Notes under the pieces: model-generated
Databases searched by the model: none
Told to the model about the DNA's origin: nothing
The model's input: the letters and a program-made list of their open reading frames with translations, nothing else
Program-made: the position numbers and the translations under genes
Part shown: piece after piece, positions 9,483-20,447 of the stretch
Layout: each line of letters starts with the position of its first letter
How positions within the stretch are numbered: position 1 is the first letter of the stretch
Origin: Hafnia alvei
Lineage (GTDB): Bacteria; Pseudomonadota; Gammaproteobacteria; Enterobacterales; Enterobacteriaceae
Direction of reading: 5' to 3'
DNA: 64,000 nt
NCBI RefSeq assembly: GCF_034424155.1
Contig: NZ_CP139992.1
Coordinates: 3,674,012-3,738,011 of the forward strand

Positions 9483-11714
9483 CTAGAAGCGGAAGGTCGC
9501 CGTTGCCACAACCTGACGCTCTGCGCCCCAGAAGCAGCCATAGGTATCGAAGCAGCTGGCAACGTACTCGCGGTCCAGCAGGTTATTTACATTAACCGCA
9601 ATGCTGGAGCCCGGCAGGTTGAAGCGCGCCAGATCATATTTGATCACCGCATCCATCACCGCTGCGCTACCTACTTTGAAGGTATTCGCCGGATCGCCGT
9701 AGCTTGAACCGATGAATCGGCCGCCCGTACCCAGCGTTAGCCCGCTCAAAGCCCCTTCGTTAAAGGTGTAATCCCCCCACAGGGAAGCCATATGTTTTGG
9801 CACCTGTACCGGCGTATTGCCCTTTAAGTTGGTATCTTTGGTATATTCTGCCTCTGTATAGGTGTAAGACGCCGTCATGTTGATATTGGCATTAACGGCA
9901 GCTTTTGCTTCAAATTCAAAACCGCGTGAGCGAATTTCACCCGCAGGGATTTGATTCAACGCATTCGTTGGATCAGCCATCAAGTTGTCCGTTTTGGTTA
10001 ACTGATAAACTGCGCCAGTGACCACAATCGGCATATCTTTCGGCACATATTTTACACCGGCTTCGTACTGCTCACCTTTCGACGGCGCATAGGCTACGCG
10101 TGGTGTGCTGTAGAGGCTAAAGGCATTCGGCTCGAAAGATTGACTGTAGCTGAAATACGGTGAAATACCGTTGTCGAACAAATAGTTCACACCGCCACGC
10201 CAAGTAAACTGCTGATCTTTACGCTCAATGTAACCATTATCGCTGCGAACAGTCGTGGCCTGAGTAGACCAGTCATAACGACCACCCAAGGTCAGAACCC
10301 ATTTGTTCCACTCAGCCTGATCCTGAAGATAAAGCCCGGTTTGCTTGCTTTCGTTCATCTGATAAGGAACCGCGCTACCGAAATCAACGTCGGTACGATC
10401 GGGTAAATTATCCAGATCCAGTGAAGGTGCATTGCCAAACAGGGCGCTGATGTCATTACGCATACGCATATAGTCAACGCCGGTTAACAGGGTATGATCC
10501 ACGTCGCCCGTCGCAAACTTACTCTGTAGCTGAGTATCAACGCTAAAGTTCTGTAAACGCTCATGATCAACAACCGTACCGCGTCCCAAATAATGGGCCT
10601 TATCAGCATCAGAAAGCGACTGACAGTACGCGTTAAAACCATTCATACTGTTATTACACAGCCCGGTACCGTATGCACTTTTCTGAGCCGTTTTCATCTC
10701 AGAGAAACGCAGGTTCTGGCGCACTGTGAAGGTGTCATTGAAACTATGGTCAAAACTATAGCCCACCATTTTCTGGTTGCGGGAATAAGTGTTGTTGGCT
10801 GCGCCTTCATTGAAGCTAGTCGGTAAACGACCACCGTTTGGCAATGGCTCTACGGTTCCTTCTTTCGGCAACCAGCCGTAGTAGCCGGTTTCTGGCTCGT
10901 TCTGGAAATATGACAAGAACGTGAAGTTAGTTTGCTCGCTCGGACGCCAAGAGAACGTTGGGGCAATGGCGTAACGTTTCTGCTTGGCACCGTCCTGCTG
11001 TTCGTTATTAGAACGCGCCATACCAGTTAAACGGTATGAGAACTCTCCGTTATCATCCAACGCATCGCTGAAATCAAAACCCGTTTGGAACAGGTTATCT
11101 GTCCCCATTTTAAACTGCACTTCTTTCAACGGTTCTGTCGTCGGACGCTTGCTGACCATAGAGATGATCCCGCCAGGGTTGCTTTTGCCATAAAGCACTG
11201 ACGTTGGCCCACGCATGAGTTCGACACGCTCAAGCATATAAGGATCAATGACGGCGTCGTTATAGAAATCGCCCTGTAACTTCAAACCGTTCAAATAGTT
11301 ATTCTGGTTCAAACCAACCGAAGAGAAACCACGAATGATGGCAAAGTCATAGGTGCTGGAGGCGCCGCGGCTGTTAACCGTTACGCCAGGCGTATAGCCC
11401 AAAGCCTCTTTGACCGATTTTGGCTGGCGGATTTGCATTTCTTCATAGGTTACAACCGAGACAGACTGTGGAGTCTTCTCAATTGGCGTATCGGTTTTCG
11501 TTGCCGTTGCGCTGCGCTTAGCGGCAATCGTTGGCGCGGGACCCCATGCGCTCTCCTGCTGAACACCACCGCCGGCGGTGACAACCAGCGTGTCGTCATT
11601 TTGATTTTTTTGAGTTGTATCAGCAGCATTGGCGAAAGAGGCCCACATCCCCAAGCTGGCAGCAATAGAAACTGCAACCTTGGTTCGTGAATATTTGAAC
11701 GATGGTAAAGTCAT
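9483..11714 (-). CDS. fhuA: TonB-dependent ferrichrome outer membrane receptor
   Basis: FhuA imports ferrichrome-iron across the outer membrane using TonB energy, and in E. coli is also a phage and colicin M receptor. I start at ATG 11714 (MTLPSFKYSRTKVAVS), which follows an AGAGAAACC site and opens a signal peptide ending in SFANA. An in-frame upstream start at 11750 lacks a signal-like N-terminus. The 743-residue product has a TonB box (DDTLVVTA) near the mature N-terminus, a plug domain with QPKSVKEALGYTPGV and RGPTSVLYGKSNPGG, and a beta-barrel ending in phenylalanine (ATFRF). Length matches E. coli FhuA (747). First gene of the fhu operon, with a Fur-box-like site upstream. Confidence 0.96.
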   Translation of the reverse strand: MTLPSFKYSRTKVAVSIAASLGMWASFANAADTTQKNQNDDTLVVTAGGGVQQESAWGPAPTIAAKRSATATKTDTPIEKTPQSVSVVTYEEMQIRQPKSVKEALGYTPGVTVNSRGASSTYDFAIIRGFSSVGLNQNNYLNGLKLQGDFYNDAVIDPYMLERVELMRGPTSVLYGKSNPGGIISMVSKRPTTEPLKEVQFKMGTDNLFQTGFDFSDALDDNGEFSYRLTGMARSNNEQQDGAKQKRYAIAPTFSWRPSEQTNFTFLSYFQNEPETGYYGWLPKEGTVEPLPNGGRLPTSFNEGAANNTYSRNQKMVGYSFDHSFNDTFTVRQNLRFSEMKTAQKSAYGTGLCNNSMNGFNAYCQSLSDADKAHYLGRGTVVDHERLQNFSVDTQLQSKFATGDVDHTLLTGVDYMRMRNDISALFGNAPSLDLDNLPDRTDVDFGSAVPYQMNESKQTGLYLQDQAEWNKWVLTLGGRYDWSTQATTVRSDNGYIERKDQQFTWRGGVNYLFDNGISPYFSYSQSFEPNAFSLYSTPRVAYAPSKGEQYEAGVKYVPKDMPIVVTGAVYQLTKTDNLMADPTNALNQIPAGEIRSRGFEFEAKAAVNANINMTASYTYTEAEYTKDTNLKGNTPVQVPKHMASLWGDYTFNEGALSGLTLGTGGRFIGSSYGDPANTFKVGSAAVMDAVIKYDLARFNLPGSSIAVNVNNLLDREYVASCFDTYGCFWGAERQVVATATFRF

Positions 11715-11752
11715 GTTGGTTTCTCTGGCGAAAGACAAATAATAAAGCAAAC

Positions 11753-11771
11753 GAGAATGATTATTATAAAG
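11753..11771 (-). promoter_or_regulatory. Putative Fur box upstream of fhuA
   Basis: The plus-strand bases GAGAATGATTATTATAAAG match the 19-bp Fur consensus GATAATGATAATCATTATC at 13 positions. They lie about 40 bp upstream of the fhuA start codon, where iron repression of the fhu operon is expected. Confidence 0.7.
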
Positions 11772-12412
11772 ATCGCATTTTATGCGTAACTAAATGTAAA
11801 GTTCAAGAGAAATTAATCCTTATAAGAACCAAGGGAACAAAAAATAGCCTTTATTTTAATAAGGCTTAAATCAATAGGTTTTATCTATCTAAAAAGAGGA
11901 TTGAATCATGATGTAAATATAAATGAGACGTATTTCATAGTTATGTAATTGTTATATTTGGTTTGCGTAAATGGTTTAATTAAAACCATACAAAGAATGG
12001 ATTTAAAGATGCGGAATCGGTGCCATATTCTATTTATTGGCGCTTACTCATCACGGTGCAATTTTTCACCTTACAAAACGAGGCTACACCTACCTTTGCG
12101 CCTCTACGCATTTTTATTTAAATTAAACAAAACACTTAATTAAGCACCAATTAAATCAATGAAATTTAATACAACATTAAATAAAAAACTCTCAATTACT
12201 TATTAAAAAAGTATAATTTCCAACGAATCATAATTCACCAATATTGTAATTTATTATATTTATATTCCTCGTCACAAAATTAATTATTTATTTCATGAAC
12301 CATATTGTCTTTTAATAACCAAGAGTTTTATCCTGCTAGCGTTTTAAAAAGGAATCGTTATTAAACATAAGGGATAAGAATAATACAAAAGCGTCAATTC
12401 AAGGAAATGATA
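11772..12412. other. Long AT-rich divergent region fhuA / porin
   Basis: About 640 bp of strongly AT-rich sequence with no supported coding frame. It should carry the porin promoter and possibly OmpR sites, which are too degenerate to call by eye. I looked for a micF-like antisense RNA, which lies next to ompC in E. coli, and did not recognise one. Confidence 0.5.
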
Positions 12413-13549
12413 ATGAAGCGTAAAATTCTAGCGGTGGTAATTCCTTCTTTATTAATAGCGGGCATGGCACATGCCTCTGAGATTTATAATAAAGATGGTA
12501 ATAAATTAGATCTGGAAGCTAAAGTCGATGCGCGCCATCAGTTCTCTGACGCCAGCAGCCAAGATGGTGATGAAACCTATTTACGTGTTGGCTTCAGAGG
12601 CGAAACCCAAATCAACGATCAACTGACCGGCTTTGGTCAGTGGGAATATAACGTCCAAGCTCAAACCACTGAGTCTGAAGGCGTTGGCAGCAATGGTAAT
12701 GCCACACGTTTGGCTTTTGCTGGCTTAAAATTCGGTGATTTTGGTTCGTTTGATTACGGTCGTAACTACGGTGTCGTATACGACGTTGAAGCGTGGACCG
12801 ATATGCTGCCAGACTTCGGTGGCGATAGCTACACCCAAACTGACGTGTTCATGAACACCCGTGCCAATAACCTTGCAACCTATCGTAACACCAACTTCTT
12901 CGGTCTGGTTGATGGCCTGAATTTTGCTCTGCAATACCAAGGCGCTAACGATAATGGTGGGGCTGAAGGCAACAACGGCACCAACAATGGCGACCGTAAA
13001 ATTGCCACTCAAAACGGCGATGGTGTTGGTTTCTCTACCACTTATGACACCGGCATGGGCCTGAACTTTGGCGCATCTTATGCGGCTTCTAACCGCACCT
13101 ATGACCAAGAACATCGTTCATTGGCAGGCGGTAATACCGCTGATGTTTGGACTTTGGGTGCCAAATATGACGCGAACAATGTTTACCTGGCCGTTATGTA
13201 TGCTCAAACTCAAAATATGACCGCCTTCGGTGATACTGACGGGTATATTGCTAACAAAACTCAAAACGTTGAAGTCACGGCTCAGTACCAGTTTGATTTC
13301 GGCCTGCGTCCATCTTTAGGCTATGTTTATTCTAAAGGTAAAGACCTTGACTATAACGCCGGCGGCAAACATTACGATAACGAAGATTTAGTTAATTACA
13401 TTGATGTTGGTACCTACTTCTACTTCAATAAAAACATGTCTACCTACGTTGACTATAAAATCAACTTGCTGGATGACAATAATTTCAGCCGTTCAGCAGG
13501 CCTGATGACCGACGACGTTGTTGGTGTTGGTTTGGTATACCAGTTCTAA
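12413..13549 (+). CDS. General trimeric porin (OmpC/OmpF/PhoE family)
   Basis: This is a 378-residue outer membrane porin for passive diffusion of small hydrophilic solutes. The start at ATG 12413 has AAGGAA six bases upstream; the ATG at 12407 overlaps that site. The signal peptide [20 protein letters not shown] ends in AS, and the mature protein begins [12 protein letters not shown] as in enterobacterial porins. Loop 3 shows the family pattern (DMLPDFGGD), and the protein ends in a phenylalanine (GVGLVYQF) as barrel-assembly signals do. I cannot assign it to OmpC, OmpF or another paralogue by eye. It lies between fhuA and mrcB, which are adjacent in E. coli, so it is an addition relative to that order. 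Confidence 0.92.
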   Translation: MKRKILAVVIPSLLIAGMAHASEIYNKDGNKLDLEAKVDARHQFSDASSQDGDETYLRVGFRGETQINDQLTGFGQWEYNVQAQTTESEGVGSNGNATRLAFAGLKFGDFGSFDYGRNYGVVYDVEAWTDMLPDFGGDSYTQTDVFMNTRANNLATYRNTNFFGLVDGLNFALQYQGANDNGGAEGNNGTNNGDRKIATQNGDGVGFSTTYDTGMGLNFGASYAASNRTYDQEHRSLAGGNTADVWTLGAKYDANNVYLAVMYAQTQNMTAFGDTDGYIANKTQNVEVTAQYQFDFGLRPSLGYVYSKGKDLDYNAGGKHYDNEDLVNYIDVGTYFYFNKNMSTYVDYKINLLDDNNFSRSAGLMTDDVVGVGLVYQF

Positions 13550-13580
13550 TTTAGCTTAATCATTGCATTAATGAATATCG

Positions 13581-13606
13581 CGGGTGGCTTAGGCCACCCG
13601 TTTTTA
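13581..13606 (+). terminator. Intrinsic terminator of the porin gene
   Basis: CGGGTGGC-CTTAG-type hairpin (CGGGTGGCTTAGGCCACCCG, 13581-13600) is followed directly by TTTTTATTT, 31 bp after the porin stop codon. Confidence 0.92.
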
Positions 13607-13684
13607 TTTGTCTATAAAATGATCACCAAAGCGATTTAATACTCCATTGACCACCTTGCTTATTATTCATTATTCATCTAATAA

Positions 13685-13711
13685 AAAAGGCCTCTTAACA
13701 AGAGGCCTTTT
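13685..13711. terminator. Bidirectional terminator, mainly for mrcB
   Basis: AAAAGGCCTCTT-AAC-AAGAGGCCTTTT forms a perfect 12-bp stem with A and T tracts at its base. It lies about 20 bp beyond the mrcB stop on the minus strand and can also stop transcription coming from the porin side. Confidence 0.9.
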
Positions 13712-13730
13712 CGTTCACACTAGAATATTA

Positions 13731-16295
13731 TTAGTTACTGCCAAACATATCCTTAATCCAACCGGCTACACCATCACTACTTTGTTGTTGCTGTGCTGGT
13801 TGCTGCTGCCCTTCAGTTTGTGGCTGCTGAGTCTGGGCTGCCGGTTGCTGCGCTGCGGATGCAGCACATAGCCCCTCAGGGTTTTCCGTCCATACAGGAA
13901 TGCTGCGCGAACCGCCACCGTTGCACACAAAGTTACCAGATTCATCAATATTCATCGTGGTAATCCCTTCCGGTGGCACCAAATTCAGTGGCAGCGGAGT
14001 CTGGTTTTCCAGATAGCGACGATAAAGCGTTAACGCACCGTTTGCACCGGTTAACTTGGCCGGGCCATTGTTATCACGCCCAACCCATGCAATGGTCACC
14101 TCTTTACCATCAACACCGGCAAACCAGCTATCTCGCAGATCGTTTGTGGTACCCGTTTTCGCCGCCAGATGGTAATTACCAAATTTAGCCGTCAGAGAAC
14201 GCGATGTCCCACGTGCAACAACCTGCTGCATACCATACAGCGTCAGATAAGCTGCCTGCGGTGGCACCACGCTTTGTGCCTGCGGCAAGCTTTGATACAG
14301 CACGGTTCCATCTTCTGCAATCACCGAACGCACGGCCGACAGCGGCGCGCGATTCCCACCCCCAGCAATCGTTTGATACTCCTGCGCAACTTCCATCGGC
14401 GTGAGGCTAATCGCCCCCAGCAACATGGATGGAACCGGATTAATCACATCTTTAGGAATACCTAAACGCTGCAATGTCGCACTGATTTGATCTAACCCTA
14501 CCGCCATACCCAGATTCACCGTCGGCACGTTCAGCGAGTTCGCCAACGCATCCACCAGCATCACCTGACCACGATACTGACGATCGTAGTTTTTCGGCTG
14601 CCATATGCTGCCATTTGGCTGCTTCAGCGAAAGTGGCTGATCCGCAAGCCACGTGTTCAGACGATATTTATCTGGCTCGCTCAACGCGGTGAGATAAGTC
14701 GGTGGTTTTGCCAGAGAGCCCACTGAACGGCGGGCGTCCATTGCGCGGTTAAAACCAGCAAACTGTGGCTGAGCACCGCCTACCATGGCACGAACTTCGC
14801 CGCTGAAACGGTCTACAATCACCATGGCAGCTTCAAGATCGTTCACATGACGCGCCGCTTTCAGTGCAGGAACGCCATCTTCCACCGCTTTTTCTGCCGC
14901 GTCTTGCGACACCGGATCGAGCGTGGTGAAGATTTTCACCCCAGACAAATCATTGATCTTGTTGCCCAGTTTTTGCTGTAGCTCTTGGCGAACCATTTGC
15001 ATAAACGCAGGCTGTGGCGAGATAACGCCGCCTTTTGGCTGCACGCCGAGCGGACGAGCACTCAGCATATCGTAAAGCTCTTGGTCGATGATCTGCTGGT
15101 TTTCCAGCAATTTCAGCACCAGATTACGACGCTCTAACGCCAGTTTCGGGTTACGCCACGGGTTATACAGCGAAGCACCTTTTACCATGCCTACCAGCAA
15201 TGCTTGCTGGTCGAGGCTAAGTTCATCAACCGGACGTCCGAAATAGTAGAGGCTCGCTAACGGGAAGCCACGGATCTGATCGCTTCCACTCTGGCCCAGA
15301 TACACTTCGTTGAGATACAGCTCCAAGATGCGATCTTTGCTATAGCGATAATCAACGATCAGCGCCATATACGCCTCGTTGATCTTACGCCACAGCGAAC
15401 GTTCGTTAGATAAAAACAGGTTTTTAACCAGCTGCTGCGTCAGCGTGCTACCGCCCTGTACCGCACGTCCGGCAGTAAGGTTAGCCACCACAGCACGACC
15501 AATGGAATAGAAACTAATCCCATCATGCTGATAAAAATGGCGGTCTTCGGTCGCAATCAGCGTATCCACTAACAGATCGGGGAATCCGCTGCGCGGTACA
15601 AATAAACGCTGCTCACCGTTGGGAGACTGCAACATGGTAATTAAGCGCGGATCCAAGCGGAAGAAACCAAACTGGCGCTGGTTGTCCATATTTTGGATCT
15701 GGCTTAGACGATCGTTGCTGAATACCAAACGCGCATGGATCTGCCCTTCTTTTCCGTCTGGAAAATCAAACGGGCGGCGCAACAAATCAATATTGTTGCC
15801 GTTCACCGAGAATTCACCCGGACGCGTGATGCGGCTCACCTGACGGTATTGCATACCTTCCAGCAAATTCACCATCTCTTTTTTGCTGTAGGACATTCCA
15901 GGCTCGAGATCGACCATCCGGCCATAGACGGTCGCTGGCAGCTGCCAGACTTTCCCATCGATACGGCCACGGATCTGCTGATCCAAATAGAAACCGTAAA
16001 TCGCCAGCAGCACAAAGACGATCAGCGCTAGCTTGATCAGCAAACCTAACAGCTTGCGTTTACGCGATTTTTTCACTTTCTTACGCGCCACGTCGTCCTC
16101 TCTGTCTTCATCATCATAATCATCATCTTCTTCGTAATCGTCATGATCGTCCGCGGTATCACGGAAATCATCGCGATAGTCATCGTCCTCGTCGTCATAA
16201 CGGCGACGGCGATTAGGTACCGCTTTACGGGACGGTGGAGTGCCACCTTTTTTACCCTTACGTCCGATCGGCTCGCGATCGTCATCCCTAGACAT
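13731..16295 (-). CDS. mrcB: Penicillin-binding protein 1B, bifunctional peptidoglycan synthase
   Basis: PBP1B polymerises lipid II into glycan chains and cross-links them at the inner membrane. The 854-residue protein has a long charged cytoplasmic N-terminus with many Asp/Glu/Arg residues (about 1-85) and one membrane anchor ([20 protein letters not shown]). A UB2H region follows, then a GT51 glycosyltransferase with [14 protein letters not shown] and [12 protein letters not shown]. The transpeptidase has SLAK (in [11 protein letters not shown]), SLN and [13 protein letters not shown] motifs. The C-terminal tail is rich in Gln ([11 protein letters not shown]). Length is close to E. coli PBP1b (844). 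In E. coli a shorter form arises from an internal start; an equivalent Met was not evaluated. Confidence 0.97.
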   Translation of the reverse strand: MSRDDDREPIGRKGKKGGTPPSRKAVPNRRRRYDDEDDDYRDDFRDTADDHDDYEEDDDYDDEDREDDVARKKVKKSRKRKLLGLLIKLALIVFVLLAIYGFYLDQQIRGRIDGKVWQLPATVYGRMVDLEPGMSYSKKEMVNLLEGMQYRQVSRITRPGEFSVNGNNIDLLRRPFDFPDGKEGQIHARLVFSNDRLSQIQNMDNQRQFGFFRLDPRLITMLQSPNGEQRLFVPRSGFPDLLVDTLIATEDRHFYQHDGISFYSIGRAVVANLTAGRAVQGGSTLTQQLVKNLFLSNERSLWRKINEAYMALIVDYRYSKDRILELYLNEVYLGQSGSDQIRGFPLASLYYFGRPVDELSLDQQALLVGMVKGASLYNPWRNPKLALERRNLVLKLLENQQIIDQELYDMLSARPLGVQPKGGVISPQPAFMQMVRQELQQKLGNKINDLSGVKIFTTLDPVSQDAAEKAVEDGVPALKAARHVNDLEAAMVIVDRFSGEVRAMVGGAQPQFAGFNRAMDARRSVGSLAKPPTYLTALSEPDKYRLNTWLADQPLSLKQPNGSIWQPKNYDRQYRGQVMLVDALANSLNVPTVNLGMAVGLDQISATLQRLGIPKDVINPVPSMLLGAISLTPMEVAQEYQTIAGGGNRAPLSAVRSVIAEDGTVLYQSLPQAQSVVPPQAAYLTLYGMQQVVARGTSRSLTAKFGNYHLAAKTGTTNDLRDSWFAGVDGKEVTIAWVGRDNNGPAKLTGANGALTLYRRYLENQTPLPLNLVPPEGITTMNIDESGNFVCNGGGSRSIPVWTENPEGLCAASAAQQPAAQTQQPQTEGQQQPAQQQQSSDGVAGWIKDMFGSN

Positions 16296-16401
16296 TGTTC
16301 AGTTCTCCGGCAGTGGCGCCTAATCTGTTCCTCACCGCCGAAATGGGGAAGAGGAAACCTCCGAAATTAGCGCAGCATCATGGCTGCGCCGTAGGAATTT
16401 C

Positions 16402-18840
16402 TTACTGGTAGCGTTTCGTTCGACGCGTCGGCAGCGCATTTCCCGGATCGTCCGGCCATGCATGCTTTGGATAACGCCCTTTCATCTCTTTTTGCACTTC
16501 ACGGTATGAGCCCTGCCAAAACGCGGCCAAATCACGGGTAATTTGTAGCGGACGATGGGCTGGCGATAACAACTCCAACACCAACGCCACTCGCCCTTCG
16601 GCGATTTTAGGGCTGTGCTGCTCACCAAAGACCTCTTGCAAGCGCACGGCTAACACCGGTGGTTTATCGCTAAAATACTGTAGCGGTAAACGCGATCCTG
16701 TCGGCACAGTGTAATGAGTCGGCAGCGCGGTATCTAGACGCTGTCGCATCGACCAATCCATTAAGCTCAACAGTGCATCGGTCAGATTGATATTCTGTAA
16801 ACCGCGCAGATCGCGCACGCCGTCTAGCGCAGGCAGTAGCCAGCTTTCTAGCGAATCCAGCAGACTATCATCATCTACCGTAGGCCAGTTAACTTCTGGT
16901 AACCACTGCGCTGCACACTGTAACCGTAAACGCAGCTGCTTGGCAGAGTCGCTCCAATTCAAAGCGCTAATACCCTGATTGCGAACCCAATTTAGTAGCG
17001 CCAGCGACAGCTCCTCAGCCGATGGTTTAGCCAGCGGCTGTGCCTTAATCACTAAGCGCCCTAGCTGCTGGCGCTTCCATGCGCGTAGCGTACCTTTCGC
17101 TTCATCCCACTCCACGCTGGTTTGCTCGCTGATCAGATGCGGCAGGCGGGCGGCTAAAAGATCAATATCACAAGGCAACGCCAGCAAAATACGCGCTTCG
17201 CTGTTATTCACGCCCTGCAAAAGATTCGCCACAATCAACCACGGCGTCCGCGCCAGCGCGTCATCGGCTTCCATTGCCGCACCGAGACCATTCGCCAACA
17301 AATAACGCCCATCTTGCCCACGTAGATTAGCAATACGATCGGGAAAAGCATGAGCAAGCCAAAATGCAGTATCGTCGAGCGCGACGCGCCCCTTCCCGTT
17401 CCCCAAACGCTTAATCAGTTGATTGGCGCGGCGTTGCCAATGGCTCTGCGGATGATAAAGCGCATTGCGTAGATCGACGCCGCCGTTCCGCGGTGGCTCT
17501 TCAATGATAGCGGCCAGCAACGCCGCCGTCGCAAGCGCATCCTCACCGGCGCTTTGCGCGGCACAGAGCATTGCCGCCAATCGCGGATCGCTACCCGCAT
17601 CGCCCATAGCGCGACCGGTTGGCGTTAAGCCGCCCTGTTCATTAATTGCCCCGAGCTGAAATAACAGCCGCTGCGCGGCAGAGATCGCCGCAGTCGGCGG
17701 CGTATCCAGCCATTTTAACTGAGAGACATCGTGACATCCCCACTGCAAAAGATTCAGCCACAGGCTGCTCAGATCGCTATGGAGAATTTCGGCTTCGCTA
17801 TATTCTGCGGTACGTTCGGCCTGTTCTGCCGCCATTAGGTGCCAGCAGATACCCGGTTCTAAGCGCCCCGCGCGCCCGGCACGCTGCGTCATGGAGGCCT
17901 GACTGGCTCTTTGCGTAACCAGCTTCGTGAGCCCGCTACGCACATCGAATTGGCTGACACGCTCAAGCGTGCTGTCGATAACTAAACGAATCCCGTCGAT
18001 GGTCAAACTCGTTTCCGCAATATTGGTGGCCAGCACCACTTTGCGCCGCCCTGACGGTGATGGATCAATCGCCTTCTGCTGCTCGGCCAGCGGCAACGCG
18101 CCATAAAGCGGACAAATATCGGTATTGGCATCCACGCGCTGTTCGAGCAGTTCGGCGGTACGCTTGATTTCTCCCACGCCGGGTAAAAACAGCAGCAGCG
18201 AGCCTGACTCTTGGCGTAACAAATTCAGCGCCGCATGAGAAGCGCTGTGATCCAGCCGTTCATGCGCAGACACCGGCATGTAACTGCGCACCACGGGGAA
18301 GCTGCGTCCTTCGGAACGGATCACCGGTGCATCGGGCAGTAAATGAGTCAAACGCGCGTCGTCCAGCGTGGCAGACATAATCAGCAAACGCAGATCGTCA
18401 CGCAATCCTTCCTGCACATCCAACAACAGCGCCAAGGCTAAATCAGCCTGCAAGCTGCGCTCATGGAACTCATCGAGGATGACCAGCGATACGCCTGATA
18501 GCTCGGGATCCTGCTGAAGCATACGAGTCAAAATACCTTCGGTAACCACTTCCAGCCGCGTTTGCGCGCTAACTTTGGTTTCGGCACGCATGCGGTAGCC
18601 TACGGTTTGCCCCACAGTTTCACCCAGTTGTTGCGCTAAGCGATGAGCCACGCTGCGCGCTGCCAACCGGCGAGGCTCAAGCATGATGATTTTACCGTTC
18701 AGCCAATCAGCCTTAAGCAATTGCAACGGTAGCCAAGTTGACTTACCCGCACCGGTGGGTGCATTCAGTAGCACCTGAGCTGAAGATTGCAGCGCGGCCA
18801 ATAATGATTCAAGAACCGCAGCAACAGGAAGTAAAGACAC
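16402..18840 (-). CDS. hrpB: ATP-dependent RNA helicase HrpB (DEAH-box family)
   Basis: HrpB is a DEAH/RHA-family helicase conserved in Gram-negative bacteria; its exact substrate is not well defined. The 812-residue protein has Walker A NAPTGAGKSTWLP near residue 28, motif II DEFHERS near 122, SATLD, TNIAETSLTIDGI, and the QRAGRAGR motif VI, followed by the HA2 and HrpB C-terminal domains. The start codon is GTG at 18840, with GGAG upstream. Its length equals the E. coli protein (809-824). It is divergent from thpR with a 91-bp gap and lies upstream of mrcB on the same strand, as in E. coli. Confidence 0.95.
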   Translation of the reverse strand: MSLLPVAAVLESLLAALQSSAQVLLNAPTGAGKSTWLPLQLLKADWLNGKIIMLEPRRLAARSVAHRLAQQLGETVGQTVGYRMRAETKVSAQTRLEVVTEGILTRMLQQDPELSGVSLVILDEFHERSLQADLALALLLDVQEGLRDDLRLLIMSATLDDARLTHLLPDAPVIRSEGRSFPVVRSYMPVSAHERLDHSASHAALNLLRQESGSLLLFLPGVGEIKRTAELLEQRVDANTDICPLYGALPLAEQQKAIDPSPSGRRKVVLATNIAETSLTIDGIRLVIDSTLERVSQFDVRSGLTKLVTQRASQASMTQRAGRAGRLEPGICWHLMAAEQAERTAEYSEAEILHSDLSSLWLNLLQWGCHDVSQLKWLDTPPTAAISAAQRLLFQLGAINEQGGLTPTGRAMGDAGSDPRLAAMLCAAQSAGEDALATAALLAAIIEEPPRNGGVDLRNALYHPQSHWQRRANQLIKRLGNGKGRVALDDTAFWLAHAFPDRIANLRGQDGRYLLANGLGAAMEADDALARTPWLIVANLLQGVNNSEARILLALPCDIDLLAARLPHLISEQTSVEWDEAKGTLRAWKRQQLGRLVIKAQPLAKPSAEELSLALLNWVRNQGISALNWSDSAKQLRLRLQCAAQWLPEVNWPTVDDDSLLDSLESWLLPALDGVRDLRGLQNINLTDALLSLMDWSMRQRLDTALPTHYTVPTGSRLPLQYFSDKPPVLAVRLQEVFGEQHSPKIAEGRVALVLELLSPAHRPLQITRDLAAFWQGSYREVQKEMKGRYPKHAWPDDPGNALPTRRTKRYQ

Positions 18841-18931
18841 GAAGGCTCCAAACTAATTAGGATTAAATGCTTTAACATCGACTAGACGGCATTGTAGCAT
18901 TCAGCGGTGAAACTAAGAGAAACCAGAAAGC

Positions 18932-19492
18932 ATGTCTGATACCCGCCGCCTATTTTTTGCCTTACCAATACCGCCCAAAACCCAACGTGCGTTGGTGAAA
19001 TGGCGCGCAGATCAGTTTTCTGCCGAAGCGGGGCGCCCTATCGCCGCCGCCAATCTGCACATCACTCTGGCATTTTTAGGTGACATCAGTGAACAGAAAT
19101 CTCAGGCCCTGCAAAATATGGCTGCGCGGATCAAACAACCGGCTTTTAGCCTCGATCTCGACGACGCGGGCCATTGGCCGGGCGCGGGCGTTGTCTGGCT
19201 GGGCACCCGCCGCGCACCGCGGGGGCTGCTGCAATTGGCCGAGCTTTTACGCTCGCAGGCTGCGCGTAGCGGTTGTTATCAAAGCCCTTTACCTTTTCAC
19301 CCCCATATCACGCTGCTACGCGGGGCGACGAAAGCCGTAGCACTCCCGCCATCAGGGTTTCATTGGCCGATTGATTTTGAATATTTCACGCTCTACTCGT
19401 CGGAGTTCCGCCGTGGCCGAACCCGCTACGAGCAAATTGCCGCTTGGCCGCTCATTACGCCGAAAAAAACGTCGGAAAACACGGAGTACTGA
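18932..19492 (+). CDS. thpR: RNA 2',3'-cyclic phosphodiesterase / 2'-5' RNA ligase family
   Basis: ThpR (formerly LigT) belongs to the 2H phosphoesterase superfamily and hydrolyses 2',3'-cyclic phosphate RNA ends; reversible 2'-5' ligation was described for the E. coli enzyme. The 186-residue protein has the two diagnostic HxTx motifs: HITL at residues 43-46 and HITL at 125-128. An RRLFFALP opening is typical of the family. It is divergent from hrpB and 55 bp upstream of sfsA in the same direction. The E. coli gene order is the same. Confidence 0.95.
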   Translation: MSDTRRLFFALPIPPKTQRALVKWRADQFSAEAGRPIAAANLHITLAFLGDISEQKSQALQNMAARIKQPAFSLDLDDAGHWPGAGVVWLGTRRAPRGLLQLAELLRSQAARSGCYQSPLPFHPHITLLRGATKAVALPPSGFHWPIDFEYFTLYSSEFRRGRTRYEQIAAWPLITPKKTSENTEY

Positions 19493-19547
19493 ATTTTCAG
19501 AATTATCTCGGCATATATATAGAAAGAAAAAAATATAGAGAGAACTT

Positions 19548-20255
19548 ATGATTTTTTCCCCCTCGCTAAAATCAGCGCGCTTGCTTCAACGCTACAAACG
19601 TTTTTTAGCCGACGTTCGCCTTAATGATGGCACTGAAATGACGATGCACTGTGCCAATACCGGTGCGATGACAGGATGTGCAACGCCGGGGGATACGGTT
19701 TGGTATTCCACGTCAGACAACATTAAAAGAAAATATGCGCATTCTTGGGAGCTTACTCAGACTCAGCAAGATCACTGGATTTGTGTAAATACCATGCGTG
19801 CCAATACGTTAGTGCAAGAAGCCATCGAGGCTGGACGCATCAACGAATTATCTGGTTACACAAAACTACGCACCGAGGTGCGCTACGGTGAAGAAAATAG
19901 CCGTATCGACTTGTTATTACAGGCAGAAAATCAACCTGACTGCTATATTGAGGTGAAGTCTGTGACCCTGCTAGAACAGGATTGTGGTTACTTTCCCGAT
20001 GCTGTTACGCTACGCGGGCAAAAGCACCTTCGGGAGCTGGCGCTGCAGGTACAAAACGGACAACGCGCAGTACTGTTTTTTGCCGTACTGCATACCGGTA
20101 TTACGAAGGTTGCGCCAGCACACCATATTGACCCGCAATACGCGGAATTACTGGCGCAAGCCTGTGCGCTTGGCGTAGAAGTTATATGCTATGGTGCACA
20201 GATTAACGCGGAAGGAATGGAGCTAAACATCCCGTTGCCGTTTGGGTTGTCTTGA
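19548..20255 (+). CDS. sfsA: Sugar fermentation stimulation protein, DNA-binding
   Basis: SfsA is a conserved protein originally found to boost maltose fermentation when overproduced in E. coli. It has an OB-like N-terminal part and a nuclease-like C-terminal fold, and its physiological role is unclear. The 235-residue product has family motifs: [11 protein letters not shown] near residue 30, [19 protein letters not shown] near 133 and [12 protein letters not shown]. Length matches E. coli SfsA (234). It starts at ATG 19548 after an AGAGAGAAC site and precedes dksA, as in E. coli. Confidence 0.95.
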   Translation: MIFSPSLKSARLLQRYKRFLADVRLNDGTEMTMHCANTGAMTGCATPGDTVWYSTSDNIKRKYAHSWELTQTQQDHWICVNTMRANTLVQEAIEAGRINELSGYTKLRTEVRYGEENSRIDLLLQAENQPDCYIEVKSVTLLEQDCGYFPDAVTLRGQKHLRELALQVQNGQRAVLFFAVLHTGITKVAPAHHIDPQYAELLAQACALGVEVICYGAQINAEGMELNIPLPFGLS

Positions 20256-20447
20256 GCCCGCTATTTCGTCTTCTGTTGAAAAAAACGACAAAAAACGCAG
20301 AGCAGCTCGCCAAATACGCCGTCCTTCACACCATTGTCAAGCATTATGCAGGAATAATTGCCAACGTTAACGGCATCTGCTATTTATAGCGGCCTGATTT
20401 TTCCCCCATTTGGGGATCGCTAATGCGTGTTATGTAGGAGAAGCAAC

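Noticed and set aside
11949-12143. Small open frame in the fhuA-porin interval
   Set aside because: Low-complexity AT-rich translation with no ribosome site.
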